Assembly (NCBI GenBank): GCA_026416715.1
Contig: JAOAEQ010000011.1
Location: forward strand, 30,951-94,950
Direction: 5' to 3'
Length of the DNA stretch: 64,000 nt
Source of the DNA: a bacterium
GTDB lineage: Bacteria > UBP4 > UBA4092 > JAOAEQ01
Shown: piece by piece, positions 45,983 through 54,651 of the stretch
Numbering within the stretch: the first letter of the stretch is position 1
How the letters are laid out: each line of letters begins with the position of its first letter
Notes under the pieces: generated by a model
Told to the model about the DNA's origin: nothing
The model's input: the letters and a program-made list of their open reading frames with translations, nothing else
Databases searched by the model: none
Position numbers and translations under genes: made by a program

Positions 45983-47299
45983 CTAGTTTTTATTTGTTTT
46001 TATTAACGAAGTATATTTCTGCTGCGCAAATCGTATCCACTCAGCTATTTTTTGATTGCGAAATGCTTGGTCATTCCATTTCGTTTGCGCAAGTTGAAGT
46101 GCTTCTTCTTCCGAAATCGGCGGGCGGCCAAGTTGGTGTTTTTCCATAGGGTTTAAACCTCGTGCAATAATTTTATTCCATGCTTGAATCAGTTCCGAAT
46201 GGGTATCAATAATCATTGCACCGATGAGGTCGTTTAATATCATATATCGAGCCGAACCTATTTCAAAATTATATTTCATTCCTCCATGTGATCTAAATGG
46301 ATTAAACGGAATAATTGACCGACTATTAAGTTCCTCATATAATCTCGGGATAACACTCATCCGAGTTAGAGTAAATTCTTTCGGTCCTTCCGGCGTGCCT
46401 TTCGGTAACATCAAGAGTTTTTGAGCTTCCGAAGTTAACGTAAATTCAAGAAACGATTTTGCCTCAGTTAGATTCGGTGCCCCTTTTAGAATCGCTATAC
46501 AATCCGGATTAATCACAGTTACCCCTTGGGGAAAAATAAACCGCATTTTATCTTTCCCAACCTCATTGATTTTAGACCAGGCATATACATCTATTGCTAA
46601 TCCATACGCTACTTCACCCAGCTTAACATCTTCCGGAGTAACACTTGCAGTTTTAGGAAACGATTTGACATTTGCACCAAGAAGGGTTATATTTTCCCAT
46701 CCTCTTTCCCAACCATACGCCTGCAAGATTATTTCATACATCATATGCACACTTCCACTATGCCGCGGATCAGCCGACCCCACCCAACCTCGTAAACGGG
46801 GATGCGTTAAATCCGCCCAAGTTTTAACCGCAGGTAAACCTAACTTCTTGGTTACAACTGAATTTTCAAGAATCCCGAACCCCGACAATGCTACCCCATA
46901 CCAACGATATTGCTTATCATAGAGAGGAATACCATAATAGCTCGATGGAATATTTTTCAGCTGTTTATCTGAAACGCGATATGAATATAACAAATTCGAT
47001 TTCGCTAATTCCAAATAAGGTTCTAGTCCACCGCCGAAAAATAGGTCTATTCCAATTCCATCAGGTTTTTTGGAGAATTCGGATTTGATATACCGCAGAA
47101 CATCAGCGCCGCCACCTTGGTCAAGCCATTCGATTTCAACATTGCCGCCGTAATTCTTCATATACCACTGTTGATAGGTTCGCGTAAATTCTTTACGAAT
47201 CCCTTCCCAATGCGGTGAAACAATAATAAGTTTTGGGGCAGCCCACAAAGTATTGGTTGCAATTAAAATTATTGAAATTATTAAAATAGCTTTTCGCAT
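45983..47299 (-). CDS. ABC transporter substrate-binding protein (iron/thiamine-type, family 1)
   Basis: The 438-residue protein has a signal peptide (about 1-21, ending LWA) and an extracellular solute-binding fold: KLIIVSPHWEGIRKEFTRTYQQWY, GIDLFFGGGLEPYLELAKSNLL, YGVALSGFGILENS and GEVAYGLAIDVYAW with PQGVTVINPDCIAILKGAPN. This resembles the Fe3+-type binding proteins. A C-terminal extension of about 100 residues is longer than usual. No permease or ATPase gene is adjacent. Ligand not determinable. Confidence 0.85.
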   Translation of the reverse strand: MRKAILIISIILIATNTLWAAPKLIIVSPHWEGIRKEFTRTYQQWYMKNYGGNVEIEWLDQGGGADVLRYIKSEFSKKPDGIGIDLFFGGGLEPYLELAKSNLLYSYRVSDKQLKNIPSSYYGIPLYDKQYRWYGVALSGFGILENSVVTKKLGLPAVKTWADLTHPRLRGWVGSADPRHSGSVHMMYEIILQAYGWERGWENITLLGANVKSFPKTASVTPEDVKLGEVAYGLAIDVYAWSKINEVGKDKMRFIFPQGVTVINPDCIAILKGAPNLTEAKSFLEFTLTSEAQKLLMLPKGTPEGPKEFTLTRMSVIPRLYEELNSRSIIPFNPFRSHGGMKYNFEIGSARYMILNDLIGAMIIDTHSELIQAWNKIIARGLNPMEKHQLGRPPISEEEALQLAQTKWNDQAFRNQKIAEWIRFAQQKYTSLIKTNKN

Positions 47300-47445
47300 A
47301 GTAATATCGTAGAGAATAGAAATGATAGCTTATTAGTTCAATAAATTTCTCGTCTCAATTGTATATTCTTGTTTATATTTTTTCTATACTTGTGAATCGA
47401 ATATAAATATTATCTTTTATAAACCGCCTTAATACAAGAGGAAGT

Positions 47446-47475
47446 TTGACAAAACCAACTAAACCCTATTAGAAT
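47446..47475 (+). promoter_or_regulatory. Promoter of selA
   Basis: TTGACA (47446-47451) is followed after 18 bases by TAGAAT (47470-47475), a 5-of-6 -10 match. The leader to the ATG at 47624 would be about 140 bases. The rest of the 47300-47623 divergent spacer shows nothing else. Confidence 0.6.
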
Positions 47476-47623
47476 AAATCCAAAAAGTAAATAATAAATC
47501 AATCCGCTGATTTCTAATCGAGAAGACTTTGTTAGTGGTTGGTACTAGCAAAACCGCAAAGATTAATCCGTTCCGTTTCATAACAATTTCTTTCTTTGCG
47601 TGGTTTGCGAGAAATATTTTTAA

Positions 47624-48997
47624 ATGAAACCAAATCTTTTACGCAAACTACCTGCAGTAGATACAATTTTTAAATCCGTTCAAATAATGCCTGAGGTAGA
47701 ACAATTTTCTCGTCTGATAGTAGTCCAAACAATTCGAACTGTTCTTGCTGATATTAGAACGAGAATTAAAAATAAAGAAAAGGGGATTGATATTTCGGTT
47801 GAAGCAATCGGCAAAGAAGTCATCGAACAAGTAAGAAAACTCAGCCAACCCTCATTGAAACCATTGATTAATGCTACCGGAACCGTTCTCCATACTAATT
47901 TCGGACGAGCGATATTGTGTAAAGAAGCTATACACGCTTTGCACCAAGCAGCTTCGACTCCGGTGAATTTGGAATATGATATAGAAACCGCAGACCGTGG
48001 CGACAGGGATAATCATATTGAATCGTTACTCTGCAAACTGACCGGAGCACAATCGGCTACTGTCGTTAATAATAATGCGGCTGCAGTTTTACTCAGTTTA
48101 AATACATTAGCTCAAGGGAAAGAAGTTATCGTTTCTCGCGGCGAATTAATCGAAATCGGAGGAACTTTTCGCCTGCCAGAGATTATGCAAAAAAGCGGTT
48201 GTATTTTAGTAGAAGTTGGAACAACGAACCGAACCCATCTAGAGGATTATAAAAATGCTATCACCAAAAATACGGTATTGTTACTAAAAGCACATACCAG
48301 CAATTATCGGATAGTCGGATTTACTGCAGAAGTCAACCAAGTTGAATTATGTGCCATTGGCACCAAATTTAAAATACCAGTCATGGTAGATTTAGGCTCC
48401 GGTGCGTTGGTCGACCTATCGAAATATGGTTTGCCAAAAGAGATTACCGTCCAAGAAATCGTCAACTCTGGCGCAGATATTGTTACTTTTAGCGGAGATA
48501 AACTATTAGGCGGACCGCAAGCCGGTTTAATCGTTGGAAAAAAGAAATATATAGACCGGATTAAAAAGAATCCGTTAAAACGCGCACTTCGGGTTGATAA
48601 ATTAACAATTGCAGCACTAGAAGCAACCTTAAAACTTTATCTAAATGAAGAGAAACTCGCGCAAACGCTCCCTACCCTATACTGGCTCACCCGTCCTCTC
48701 CCAGAAATTGAAAAAGTTGCTAACGAAGCCGCTGAACAATTAAAATTTATTTTTGGAAATAAGGTAACAATAAAAGTTACCGACGGTTATTCCGAAGTCG
48801 GTAGCGGTGCACTTCCGGAAGAAAAAATACCAACGAAACTTATTACACTCGTTCCAATAAAAGTTTCTGTTCAAGAATTAGCGAGTGTATTCCGGAAAAA
48901 CAATCCTCCAATTATTGGGAGAATACATGCGAAAAAGTTTATTCTTGATCCACGGTGTATCCCGAGTGCAAACTTAATAGTGCCTAAAGTGATTTAA
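47624..48997 (+). CDS. selA: L-seryl-tRNA(Sec) selenium transferase
   Basis: The 457-residue PLP enzyme converts seryl-tRNA(Sec) to selenocysteinyl-tRNA(Sec). The N-terminal tRNA-binding part, the INATGTVLHTNFGRA segment, the GELIEIGGTFRLPEIM segment and the PLP lysine Lys293 in SGDKLLGGPQAG are all present, and length is normal. selB, selD and tRNA-Sec are not in the window, and no selenoprotein with in-frame TGA was seen, so the gene's partners must lie elsewhere. Confidence 0.95.
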   Translation: MKPNLLRKLPAVDTIFKSVQIMPEVEQFSRLIVVQTIRTVLADIRTRIKNKEKGIDISVEAIGKEVIEQVRKLSQPSLKPLINATGTVLHTNFGRAILCKEAIHALHQAASTPVNLEYDIETADRGDRDNHIESLLCKLTGAQSATVVNNNAAAVLLSLNTLAQGKEVIVSRGELIEIGGTFRLPEIMQKSGCILVEVGTTNRTHLEDYKNAITKNTVLLLKAHTSNYRIVGFTAEVNQVELCAIGTKFKIPVMVDLGSGALVDLSKYGLPKEITVQEIVNSGADIVTFSGDKLLGGPQAGLIVGKKKYIDRIKKNPLKRALRVDKLTIAALEATLKLYLNEEKLAQTLPTLYWLTRPLPEIEKVANEAAEQLKFIFGNKVTIKVTDGYSEVGSGALPEEKIPTKLITLVPIKVSVQELASVFRKNNPPIIGRIHAKKFILDPRCIPSANLIVPKVI

Positions 48998-49358
48998 GAG
49001 ATTTATCAAGTAAACTCGGTTTCCATAATGTAAAACAAAGAAGAAGCGGAGAGAGATTAAGGCAGTAAGCTACTGCCTCGATTCCTTCCCTATATCAAAC
49101 TTATTTTATATACGGAAGTAGAATAACAGAGATGCATTGTTCGCAATTCTTGTTTTTGTGGAAATATCATGGGACGAAAAACCTTACCAATTTATTGTGA
49201 ATGCAAAATATCAAATAAGGATACTTTCTATCGATTATGTGAAATATTCGGAATTTATGAAATTAGATACTTCTAAAGATACCGACCGTATTTCAGAAAT
49301 TCATAATAATAACTACTTATAAAAATAGTTTTCAGAATTTAGGTAAAGGTAATATTTT

Positions 49359-49388
49359 TTGACAAGAAGTTAGGTTTTTTGATATAAT
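49359..49388 (+). promoter_or_regulatory. Consensus promoter of ackA
   Basis: TTGACA (49359-49364), an 18-base spacer, then TATAAT (49383-49388): both hexamers are perfect. It is the best promoter in the window. Transcription would start near 49395. Confidence 0.8.
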
Positions 49389-49420
49389 TTATTGTTAAAT
49401 TTTGTAAATTACCAGCGAGT

Positions 49421-49459
49421 AATTCAGGCATCCACAATTCGGTTTTGGATGCCTGAATT
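49421..49459 (+). promoter_or_regulatory. Strong hairpin in the ackA leader (putative attenuator)
   Basis: A perfect 14-bp stem (49421-49434 with 49446-49459) lies between the ackA promoter and its ribosome site. It is followed by a T-rich tail (TATGTCTATTTT). It begins about 26 bases into the transcript, so it cannot belong to selA. It may be an attenuator or an mRNA-stabilising 5' hairpin. Confidence 0.55.
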
Positions 49460-49513
49460 TATGTCTATTTTAATTGAACCCTATAAAGACTAATCTCAAA
49501 TTAAGAGGCGGCA

Positions 49514-50728
49514 ATGAAAGTTCTAGTGATTAATGCTGGGAGTTCTTCCATAAAATATCAGCTATTTGAAATGCCAGAACAAAAGGTACTAGCAAAAGGA
49601 GTATTAGAAAAAATTGGTGAAGAGAATTCCGTTTTATCGCATAAGACGGACGATAAAACCGTTCAATTCACTCAGCCCATTCAAAACCATGAACTGGGAA
49701 TGCAGTTAATTACCAAAATTCTAACTGATCCGAAGATCGGCGTTATAAAAAATATCGCGGAAATTTCTGCCGTAGGACATCGGGTTGTTCATGGTGGGGA
49801 AAAGTTCACTGGTTCCTGTCTCATAACCAAGGAGGTGATTGATGCTATTCAAGAATATGCAGATTTAGCCCCGCTCCATAATCCCCCGAATCTAACCGGG
49901 ATTAAAGCTGCAACTGCCATTCTACCCAATATTCCGCAAGTAGCTGCGTTTGACACCGCATTTCATCAGACGATGCCAAAATACGCTTATATCTATGGAA
50001 TCCCCTATGAATATTATGAAAAATATAAAGTTCGGCGGTATGGATTCCATGGCACTTCGCATCGGTATGTTGCGCGTCGTGCCGCAGTATTATTGGGTAA
50101 AAATAAAACTGAAGCAAATATTATCACCTGTCATCTTGGTAATGGCTGTAGCATAACTGCGGTACTCGCAGGAAATTCAGTAGATAACTCAATGGGATTG
50201 ACTCCGTTAGAAGGATTGGTTATGGGAACACGTGCAGGAGATATTGATCCTGGGTTAATATTTTACCTTGCGGAACGACTGCAACTATCTATCCCGCAAA
50301 TTACCCAAATATTGAATAAAAAAAGTGGTTTACTGGGTATCTCAGGGATCAGCAACGATGTTCGTAATCTGCTAGAAGAAGCTGATAAGGGGAATGAACG
50401 AGCGAAACTTGCGATAGATGTATTTTGCTATCGAGTAAAAAAATATATCGGTGCTTACATGGCAGTTCTCGGTCGAACTGACGCAATCGTTTTTACCGGG
50501 GGAATTGGTGAAAATGCAACTTCGTTAAGGGAGAAAATCTGCGATAACCTCGATTGGTTTGGCATAATCCTCGACCGCGAACTGAATGCCAAAACCCAAC
50601 GAATAGAACAATGTATTAGCGCACCGGAATCGCGGGTGAAAGTTTTTGTTATTCCAACTGATGAAGAAGCTCGTATCGCATTCGATACTTGCGAAATTGC
50701 AACAAAACTTAACAACAAAAAAATTTAA
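49514..50728 (+). CDS. ackA: Acetate kinase
   Basis: The 404-residue enzyme makes ATP and acetate from acetyl phosphate. It has KVLVINAGSSSIKYQLF at the start, the substrate motifs GHRVVHGG and AFDTAFHQTMP, RRYGFHGTSHRYV, HLGNGCSI and FTGGIGENA near the end. AGAGG lies 6 bases before the ATG. pta is not in the window. It has its own strong promoter with a leader hairpin. Confidence 0.97.
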   Translation: MKVLVINAGSSSIKYQLFEMPEQKVLAKGVLEKIGEENSVLSHKTDDKTVQFTQPIQNHELGMQLITKILTDPKIGVIKNIAEISAVGHRVVHGGEKFTGSCLITKEVIDAIQEYADLAPLHNPPNLTGIKAATAILPNIPQVAAFDTAFHQTMPKYAYIYGIPYEYYEKYKVRRYGFHGTSHRYVARRAAVLLGKNKTEANIITCHLGNGCSITAVLAGNSVDNSMGLTPLEGLVMGTRAGDIDPGLIFYLAERLQLSIPQITQILNKKSGLLGISGISNDVRNLLEEADKGNERAKLAIDVFCYRVKKYIGAYMAVLGRTDAIVFTGGIGENATSLREKICDNLDWFGIILDRELNAKTQRIEQCISAPESRVKVFVIPTDEEARIAFDTCEIATKLNNKKI

Positions 50729-50832
50729 TTACGGAAACACTAAAACTAATAAATACGGTAATCAACTTATTGATTCTGGTATTTGTTGGTTTTCAAGTTT
50801 CCGGTAATAATTTCAAGGAGGATTTTAAGTTT

Positions 50833-51576
50833 ATGAATGTCATTATCGTTAAAGATAAAGACGAACTTGGTAAAGTTGGCGCACAAATTATCGCCACTGA
50901 AATGAAGAAAAAAGCAGTATTTGTTCTTGGCGGAGCTACGGGAAGCACCCCAATTCCAGTTTATAAAGAATTAATTCGGTTGCATAAAGAAGAGGGATTG
51001 GATTTCTCATCAGTTATTACTTTCAACTTAGACGAATATGTAGGATTGCCGGGAAATCACGATCAGAGCTATCGTTACTTTATGGATACCAACCTCTTCA
51101 ACCATATTAATATAAATAAGAAGAACACGTTTGTGCCAGACGGTATGGCAAAAGATATTGCGGCGTTTTGTGCGCAATATGAAGAAATGATAAAAGATGT
51201 TGGCGGAATTGACGTTCAGATATTAGGAATTGGCAGTAACGGACATATCGCATTTAACGAACCACCGTCGTCGTTAGCTTCTAGAACACGTCAGGTTTTT
51301 TTGACTGAAAGCACCATTAAAGATAATGCGCGATTTTTTGCAAAAATTGAAGATGTACCAACCTCGGCAATTAGTATGGGGATAGGTACAATTCTAGAAG
51401 CGAAAAAAATTCTGTTATTTGCAAACGGAGCCAATAAAGCGGATGCGGTTGCCAAATCTATTGAGGGACCGATTACAGCTATGGTTCCTGCGAGTGCCCT
51501 GCAGTTGCATCCCGATGTAACTTTTATCCTGACTGAAGATTGTACGGGCAAACTAATTGGAAAATATCGTAAATAA
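50833..51576 (+). CDS. nagB: Glucosamine-6-phosphate deaminase
   Basis: The 247-residue enzyme turns glucosamine-6-phosphate into fructose-6-phosphate and ammonia. It has FVLGGATGSTPIPVYKEL, the substrate loop NLDEYVGLPGNHDQSYRYFM, GIGSNGHIAFNEP and SRTRQVFLTE. The ATG at 50833 was chosen because AAGGAGG lies 11 bases before it and upstream residues do not fit the family. It lies just after ackA and before a DUF4954 gene, all rightward. Confidence 0.96.
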   Translation: MNVIIVKDKDELGKVGAQIIATEMKKKAVFVLGGATGSTPIPVYKELIRLHKEEGLDFSSVITFNLDEYVGLPGNHDQSYRYFMDTNLFNHININKKNTFVPDGMAKDIAAFCAQYEEMIKDVGGIDVQILGIGSNGHIAFNEPPSSLASRTRQVFLTESTIKDNARFFAKIEDVPTSAISMGIGTILEAKKILLFANGANKADAVAKSIEGPITAMVPASALQLHPDVTFILTEDCTGKLIGKYRK

Positions 51577-51593
51577 TTAATTACTTGAAAAAG

Positions 51594-51650
51594 CGATTCG
51601 GATGCGATGAAAAAATATGATACTTATTGCATCCGAATCGTTATATTTTT
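51594..51650 (+). terminator. Terminator after nagB
   Basis: A 12-bp perfect stem (51594-51605 with 51629-51640) is followed by TTATATTTTTATATTT. It lies between nagB and the next start at 51674. Confidence 0.75.
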
Positions 51651-51673
51651 ATATTTCTTTTGGAGTGATAAAA

Positions 51674-53569
51674 ATGAACAACATTGACGTTCTCGGTGCA
51701 TTACAACAAGCGATCCAAACCTCTGAACTCATTGCTAATGTAGCGAAATTGAAGGAACAAACTGGTGGTAACCATTTAACTGCAGCACAAATTACTAAAC
51801 TGAAAAAAAATGGCAACTTTGCTGAAGATTGGGAAAAAATTAAAGTCGCTGACGGATTCGATCCCGATCGAGTTCGGAATTCCATGTTCTACGGTGAAGT
51901 TTATATCGGAAAATTTGATGAAAATATTTCCGTTGAAACAGGGATAGAACTTCCCAGTGGCATCTATAATTCTACTATTGTCAATACAATTATTGGGGAT
52001 AATGCTTTAATTTATTCTGTTAAATTACTCGCTAACTATTGGATTCAAGAAAAAGCAGTTATTTCAAACGTCGGTGAACTCGCCACCCGAAAAGCAACTT
52101 CATTTGGTAACGGCGTTGAACTTTCGTTAGCAATAGAAACTGGAGGACGAGAAGTTAAAACTTATGGTGAAATAACCGTTGAGGTTGCAACCAAAATCGC
52201 TAGTTCTCGAAAAGATAAAAATTTGTTGGCCGAATATGAGAAACTCGTGGCTGAATATGTGAATAAAGCGACGTCATCTAAAGGAATTGTCTGTGAAGGA
52301 GCAATGGTAAAAAATACGAATAAAGTACTAGAAACCTTTATTGGTGCATTTGGGATCATTGATAATGCAAATATTGTACTTAATTCTACCTTATTAAGTA
52401 ATAAAGATGAAAAGACCGAAATCAGCAACGGTGCGTATGTTAAGAATTCTATTATCCAATGGGGTAGTGAAGTTACATCTAACGGTATAGTTGATTCATC
52501 GGTTTTAACTGAACATTCCCACGTTGAACGTGAAGGATTAGTAACCAACTCTATTCTCGGACCAAATACTGGAGTCGCTGAAGGTGAAGTAACGGCATCA
52601 CTGGTCGGACCCTTTGTCGGATTCCATCATCAATCACTGTTAATTGCTGCGTTTTGGCCTGAAGGAAAAGGAAATGTTGGTTATGGCGCAAACGTCGGTA
52701 GTAATCATACTTCGCGGGTTCCAGACCAAGAAATATGGTGTGGTGAAGGAACCTTTTTCGGATTAAGCGTGGACATAAAGTTCCCGGCGAATTTTTCTCA
52801 ATCGCCATATACTATTTTAGCAACAGGAGTTACTACACTACCGCAAAAAGTTGCATTTCCGTTTTCACTTATTAACTCTCCCGCTGAATTTTATCCGGGC
52901 GTACCCCCGGCATATAACGAATTGATTCCGGGCTGGGTTCTTTCTGATAACCTTTATTCCGTTAAACGTAATGAAGGTAAATATATGAAACGGAATAAGG
53001 CGAAGCGGAGCAAATTCGAGTTTGAAGTTTTCCGACCGGACATTATTGATTTAATGCTCGATGCGCGGAAACGGTTACAAGCTGCATCTGGTAAAGAAGT
53101 TTATACTGATAAGGATATTAAAGGTTTAGGTAAAAACTTCTTATTGGAAAAATCGAGAAAAAAAGGAATCGAAACCTATACCTACTTCATTCAATATTAT
53201 GCATTACTTGGGCTAAAGAAAAAAGTCGCTGAAGTGCTTACAACCAAAGGTAAATCTGGTCTCGATGTATTGCTTAGCACCCCAAGCGATTGTCCACGGT
53301 GGGAACATGAACGAAAAATTTTACGATCAGAACTTGGTGATAAATCTATTCCTGATTGTTTGAAAATGTTAGCAAAAATGCAGCAAGATATAGCAAAAAG
53401 CGTACAATTATCTCGAGAAAAAGATGATGAACGAGGAGTTCGTGTTATCCCAGATTATTTGGAAGCACGAAAGCCGGCAGTGGAAGATAGTTTTGTTAAA
53501 GAAACTTGGAAATTAACCGAAACAATGGTTACTGAGATAGATGCATTGCTCGGTCAAATCGAACAGTAG
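51674..53569 (+). CDS. DUF4954 family protein (left-handed beta-helix-like)
   Basis: The 631-residue soluble product resembles the DUF4954 family known mainly from Bacteroidota. The middle (about 60-330) has hexad-like turns (NSTIVNTIIGDNALIYSVKLL, NGAYVKNSIIQWGSEV, HSHVEREGLVTNSILGPNTGVAEGEV) typical of left-handed beta-helices of sugar-nucleotide acyltransferases, then SHTSRVPDQE-like and PFSLIN segments. The C-terminal 130 residues are helical. Its activity is unknown; a nucleotide-sugar role is hinted by fold and by nagB upstream. GGAG lies 8 bases before the ATG. Upstream residues from 51617 do not belong. Confidence 0.8.
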   Translation: MNNIDVLGALQQAIQTSELIANVAKLKEQTGGNHLTAAQITKLKKNGNFAEDWEKIKVADGFDPDRVRNSMFYGEVYIGKFDENISVETGIELPSGIYNSTIVNTIIGDNALIYSVKLLANYWIQEKAVISNVGELATRKATSFGNGVELSLAIETGGREVKTYGEITVEVATKIASSRKDKNLLAEYEKLVAEYVNKATSSKGIVCEGAMVKNTNKVLETFIGAFGIIDNANIVLNSTLLSNKDEKTEISNGAYVKNSIIQWGSEVTSNGIVDSSVLTEHSHVEREGLVTNSILGPNTGVAEGEVTASLVGPFVGFHHQSLLIAAFWPEGKGNVGYGANVGSNHTSRVPDQEIWCGEGTFFGLSVDIKFPANFSQSPYTILATGVTTLPQKVAFPFSLINSPAEFYPGVPPAYNELIPGWVLSDNLYSVKRNEGKYMKRNKAKRSKFEFEVFRPDIIDLMLDARKRLQAASGKEVYTDKDIKGLGKNFLLEKSRKKGIETYTYFIQYYALLGLKKKVAEVLTTKGKSGLDVLLSTPSDCPRWEHERKILRSELGDKSIPDCLKMLAKMQQDIAKSVQLSREKDDERGVRVIPDYLEARKPAVEDSFVKETWKLTETMVTEIDALLGQIEQ

Positions 53570-53589
53570 TAATTTAGGTTTAAGGATAT

Positions 53590-53636
53590 ATCGGGATTGG
53601 ATTGTTTTGTTTAATAGATTCAATCCCGATTTTTAT
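53590..53636 (+). terminator. Terminator after the DUF4954 gene
   Basis: A 10-bp perfect stem (53590-53599 with 53621-53630), extendable by three more pairs, is followed by TTTT. Its tail runs into the possible start of the next gene. Confidence 0.75.
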
Positions 53637-54270
53637 GTTTAATCGTATGCCTAACGAAGATAATCCCATGAAATTTAAAATTGACATTTTGCAGTATAAA
53701 AAACCGGAATTAGTGTTTTATTTCGATTTGGATGCTATTGCAGGAGAAAATGAAGAGTATGAATTTGTGTGGGAAAAAATCGAACGTGCTATCATAAGTT
53801 TTCTTTACTCATTAGCCAAGTCTAATAATAAAGCGATCGTTGATCAACAATTTTTTATTTGGGGAAAATTCGGCAGTACTGTCAATATTGATGAACATCT
53901 TTGCAATGCATATTTTATATACTTAATTCCCGAAACAGAACTTATGGACATTGCTAAATTACTAGCTGAATCATTTAAAACCAGTAAAATTTCATGGGGA
54001 TTTGAAGCATCTGGTTTGTTAGATGAAGAATGTATTCCTTTATTTAAATATGAACGAGGGAACATTATTCGCTATATTTTTGACCAGATTACCGAAGATG
54101 GTTTGGAAGATTTCGGTTGTGCAAAACTAGAGTTCACACCTTGGGACGGAGATTGGCATATTAGTTCCGGCGCTTATTCGATTGATATGACCAACGATAC
54201 TACATTATATAAATTATCTGAAGATAAGCAAGTGAGAATAATATATCGTAAATTCAACATTGAAGTTTAA
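53635..54270 (+). CDS. Hypothetical protein, acidic, about 210 residues
   Basis: A 211-residue soluble acidic protein without membrane segment or signal peptide. No family is recognised. The body reads KFKIDILQYKKPELVFYFDLD at the N-terminus, with a globular mix of strands and helices. The start is uncertain: ATG 53635 overlaps the tail of a terminator; ATG 53647 and ATG 53668 are alternatives and none has a clear ribosome site. It lies alone between the terminator and two tRNA genes. Confidence 0.6.
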   Translation: MFNRMPNEDNPMKFKIDILQYKKPELVFYFDLDAIAGENEEYEFVWEKIERAIISFLYSLAKSNNKAIVDQQFFIWGKFGSTVNIDEHLCNAYFIYLIPETELMDIAKLLAESFKTSKISWGFEASGLLDEECIPLFKYERGNIIRYIFDQITEDGLEDFGCAKLEFTPWDGDWHISSGAYSIDMTNDTTLYKLSEDKQVRIIYRKFNIEV

Positions 54271-54292
54271 AATATTTTACGCTTATTTGAAG

Positions 54293-54321
54293 TTGAAAGT
54301 TTAGCTGTTATACAATATAAT
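54293..54321 (+). promoter_or_regulatory. Promoter of the tRNA genes
   Basis: TTGAAA (54293-54298) and TATAAT (54316-54321) are separated by 17 bases. The tRNA-Val begins 20 bases after the -10. Confidence 0.6.
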
Positions 54322-54341
54322 ATTTATAATTTAGTGCTTCT

Positions 54342-54417
54342 GGGCGGGTAGCTCAGCTGGGAGAGCATCACCCTTACAAGGTGGGGGTCGCAGGTTCGAG
54401 CCCTGTCCCGCCCACCA
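54342..54417 (+). tRNA. tRNA-Val (anticodon TAC)
   Basis: A 76-base cloverleaf with acceptor GGGCGGG (54342-54348) pairing CCCGCCC (54407-54413), D-arm GCTCAGCTGGGAGAGC, anticodon loop CTTACAA and T-arm loop GTTCGAGC. The CCA end (54415-54417) is encoded. Confidence 0.96.
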
Positions 54418-54499
54418 GAGTAAGGATATATTTAGTTATTAAGTACTCAAGAGATAAATAATAATTTTGAGTATGACACTATCGTAAACTAATTTTAAT

Positions 54500-54577
54500 G
54501 GGGCCGTAGTTCAGTTGGTTTAGAACGTCTGCCTGTCACGCAGAAGGTCGCGAGTTCGAGTCTCGTCGGCCCCGCCA
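54500..54577 (+). tRNA. tRNA-Asp (anticodon GTC)
   Basis: A 78-base cloverleaf with acceptor GGGGCCG (54500-54506) pairing CGGCCCC (54567-54573), anticodon loop CTGTCAC giving GTC, and T-loop GTTCGAGT. The discriminator is G574 of the window's 54 kb block and CCA (54575-54577) is encoded. Probably co-transcribed with tRNA-Val 82 bases upstream. Confidence 0.96.
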
Positions 54578-54590
54578 AAAACTATTATGA

Positions 54591-54624
54591 AAGCCATCAA
54601 AAAATAATGATGGCTTTTTTTATT
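54591..54624 (+). terminator. Terminator after tRNA-Asp
   Basis: A 9-bp perfect stem (54591-54599 with 54608-54616) is followed by a run of seven or more T's. It ends 28 bases before tmk. Confidence 0.88.
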
Positions 54625-54651
54625 TTCGTTTTTATAGTAAAATGTTACACT

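Larger units (their letters stand above)
48998..49513 (+). other. Spacer between selA and ackA
   Basis: An 8-bp perfect hairpin (49060-49067 with 49071-49078) follows selA by about 60 bases and may help end its transcript, though it lacks a T-run. The right part contains the ackA promoter and leader hairpin, listed separately. No tRNA-Sec was found. A 61-codon ORF at 49137-49322 has no ribosome site and is not credible. Confidence 0.5.

Noticed and set aside
49137-49322. 61-codon ORF between selA and ackA
   Set aside because: No ribosome site or promoter suited to it and no family match.
48998-49358. Possible tRNA-Sec next to selA
   Set aside because: No cloverleaf with a TCA anticodon and long variable arm could be made; only a short hairpin is present.
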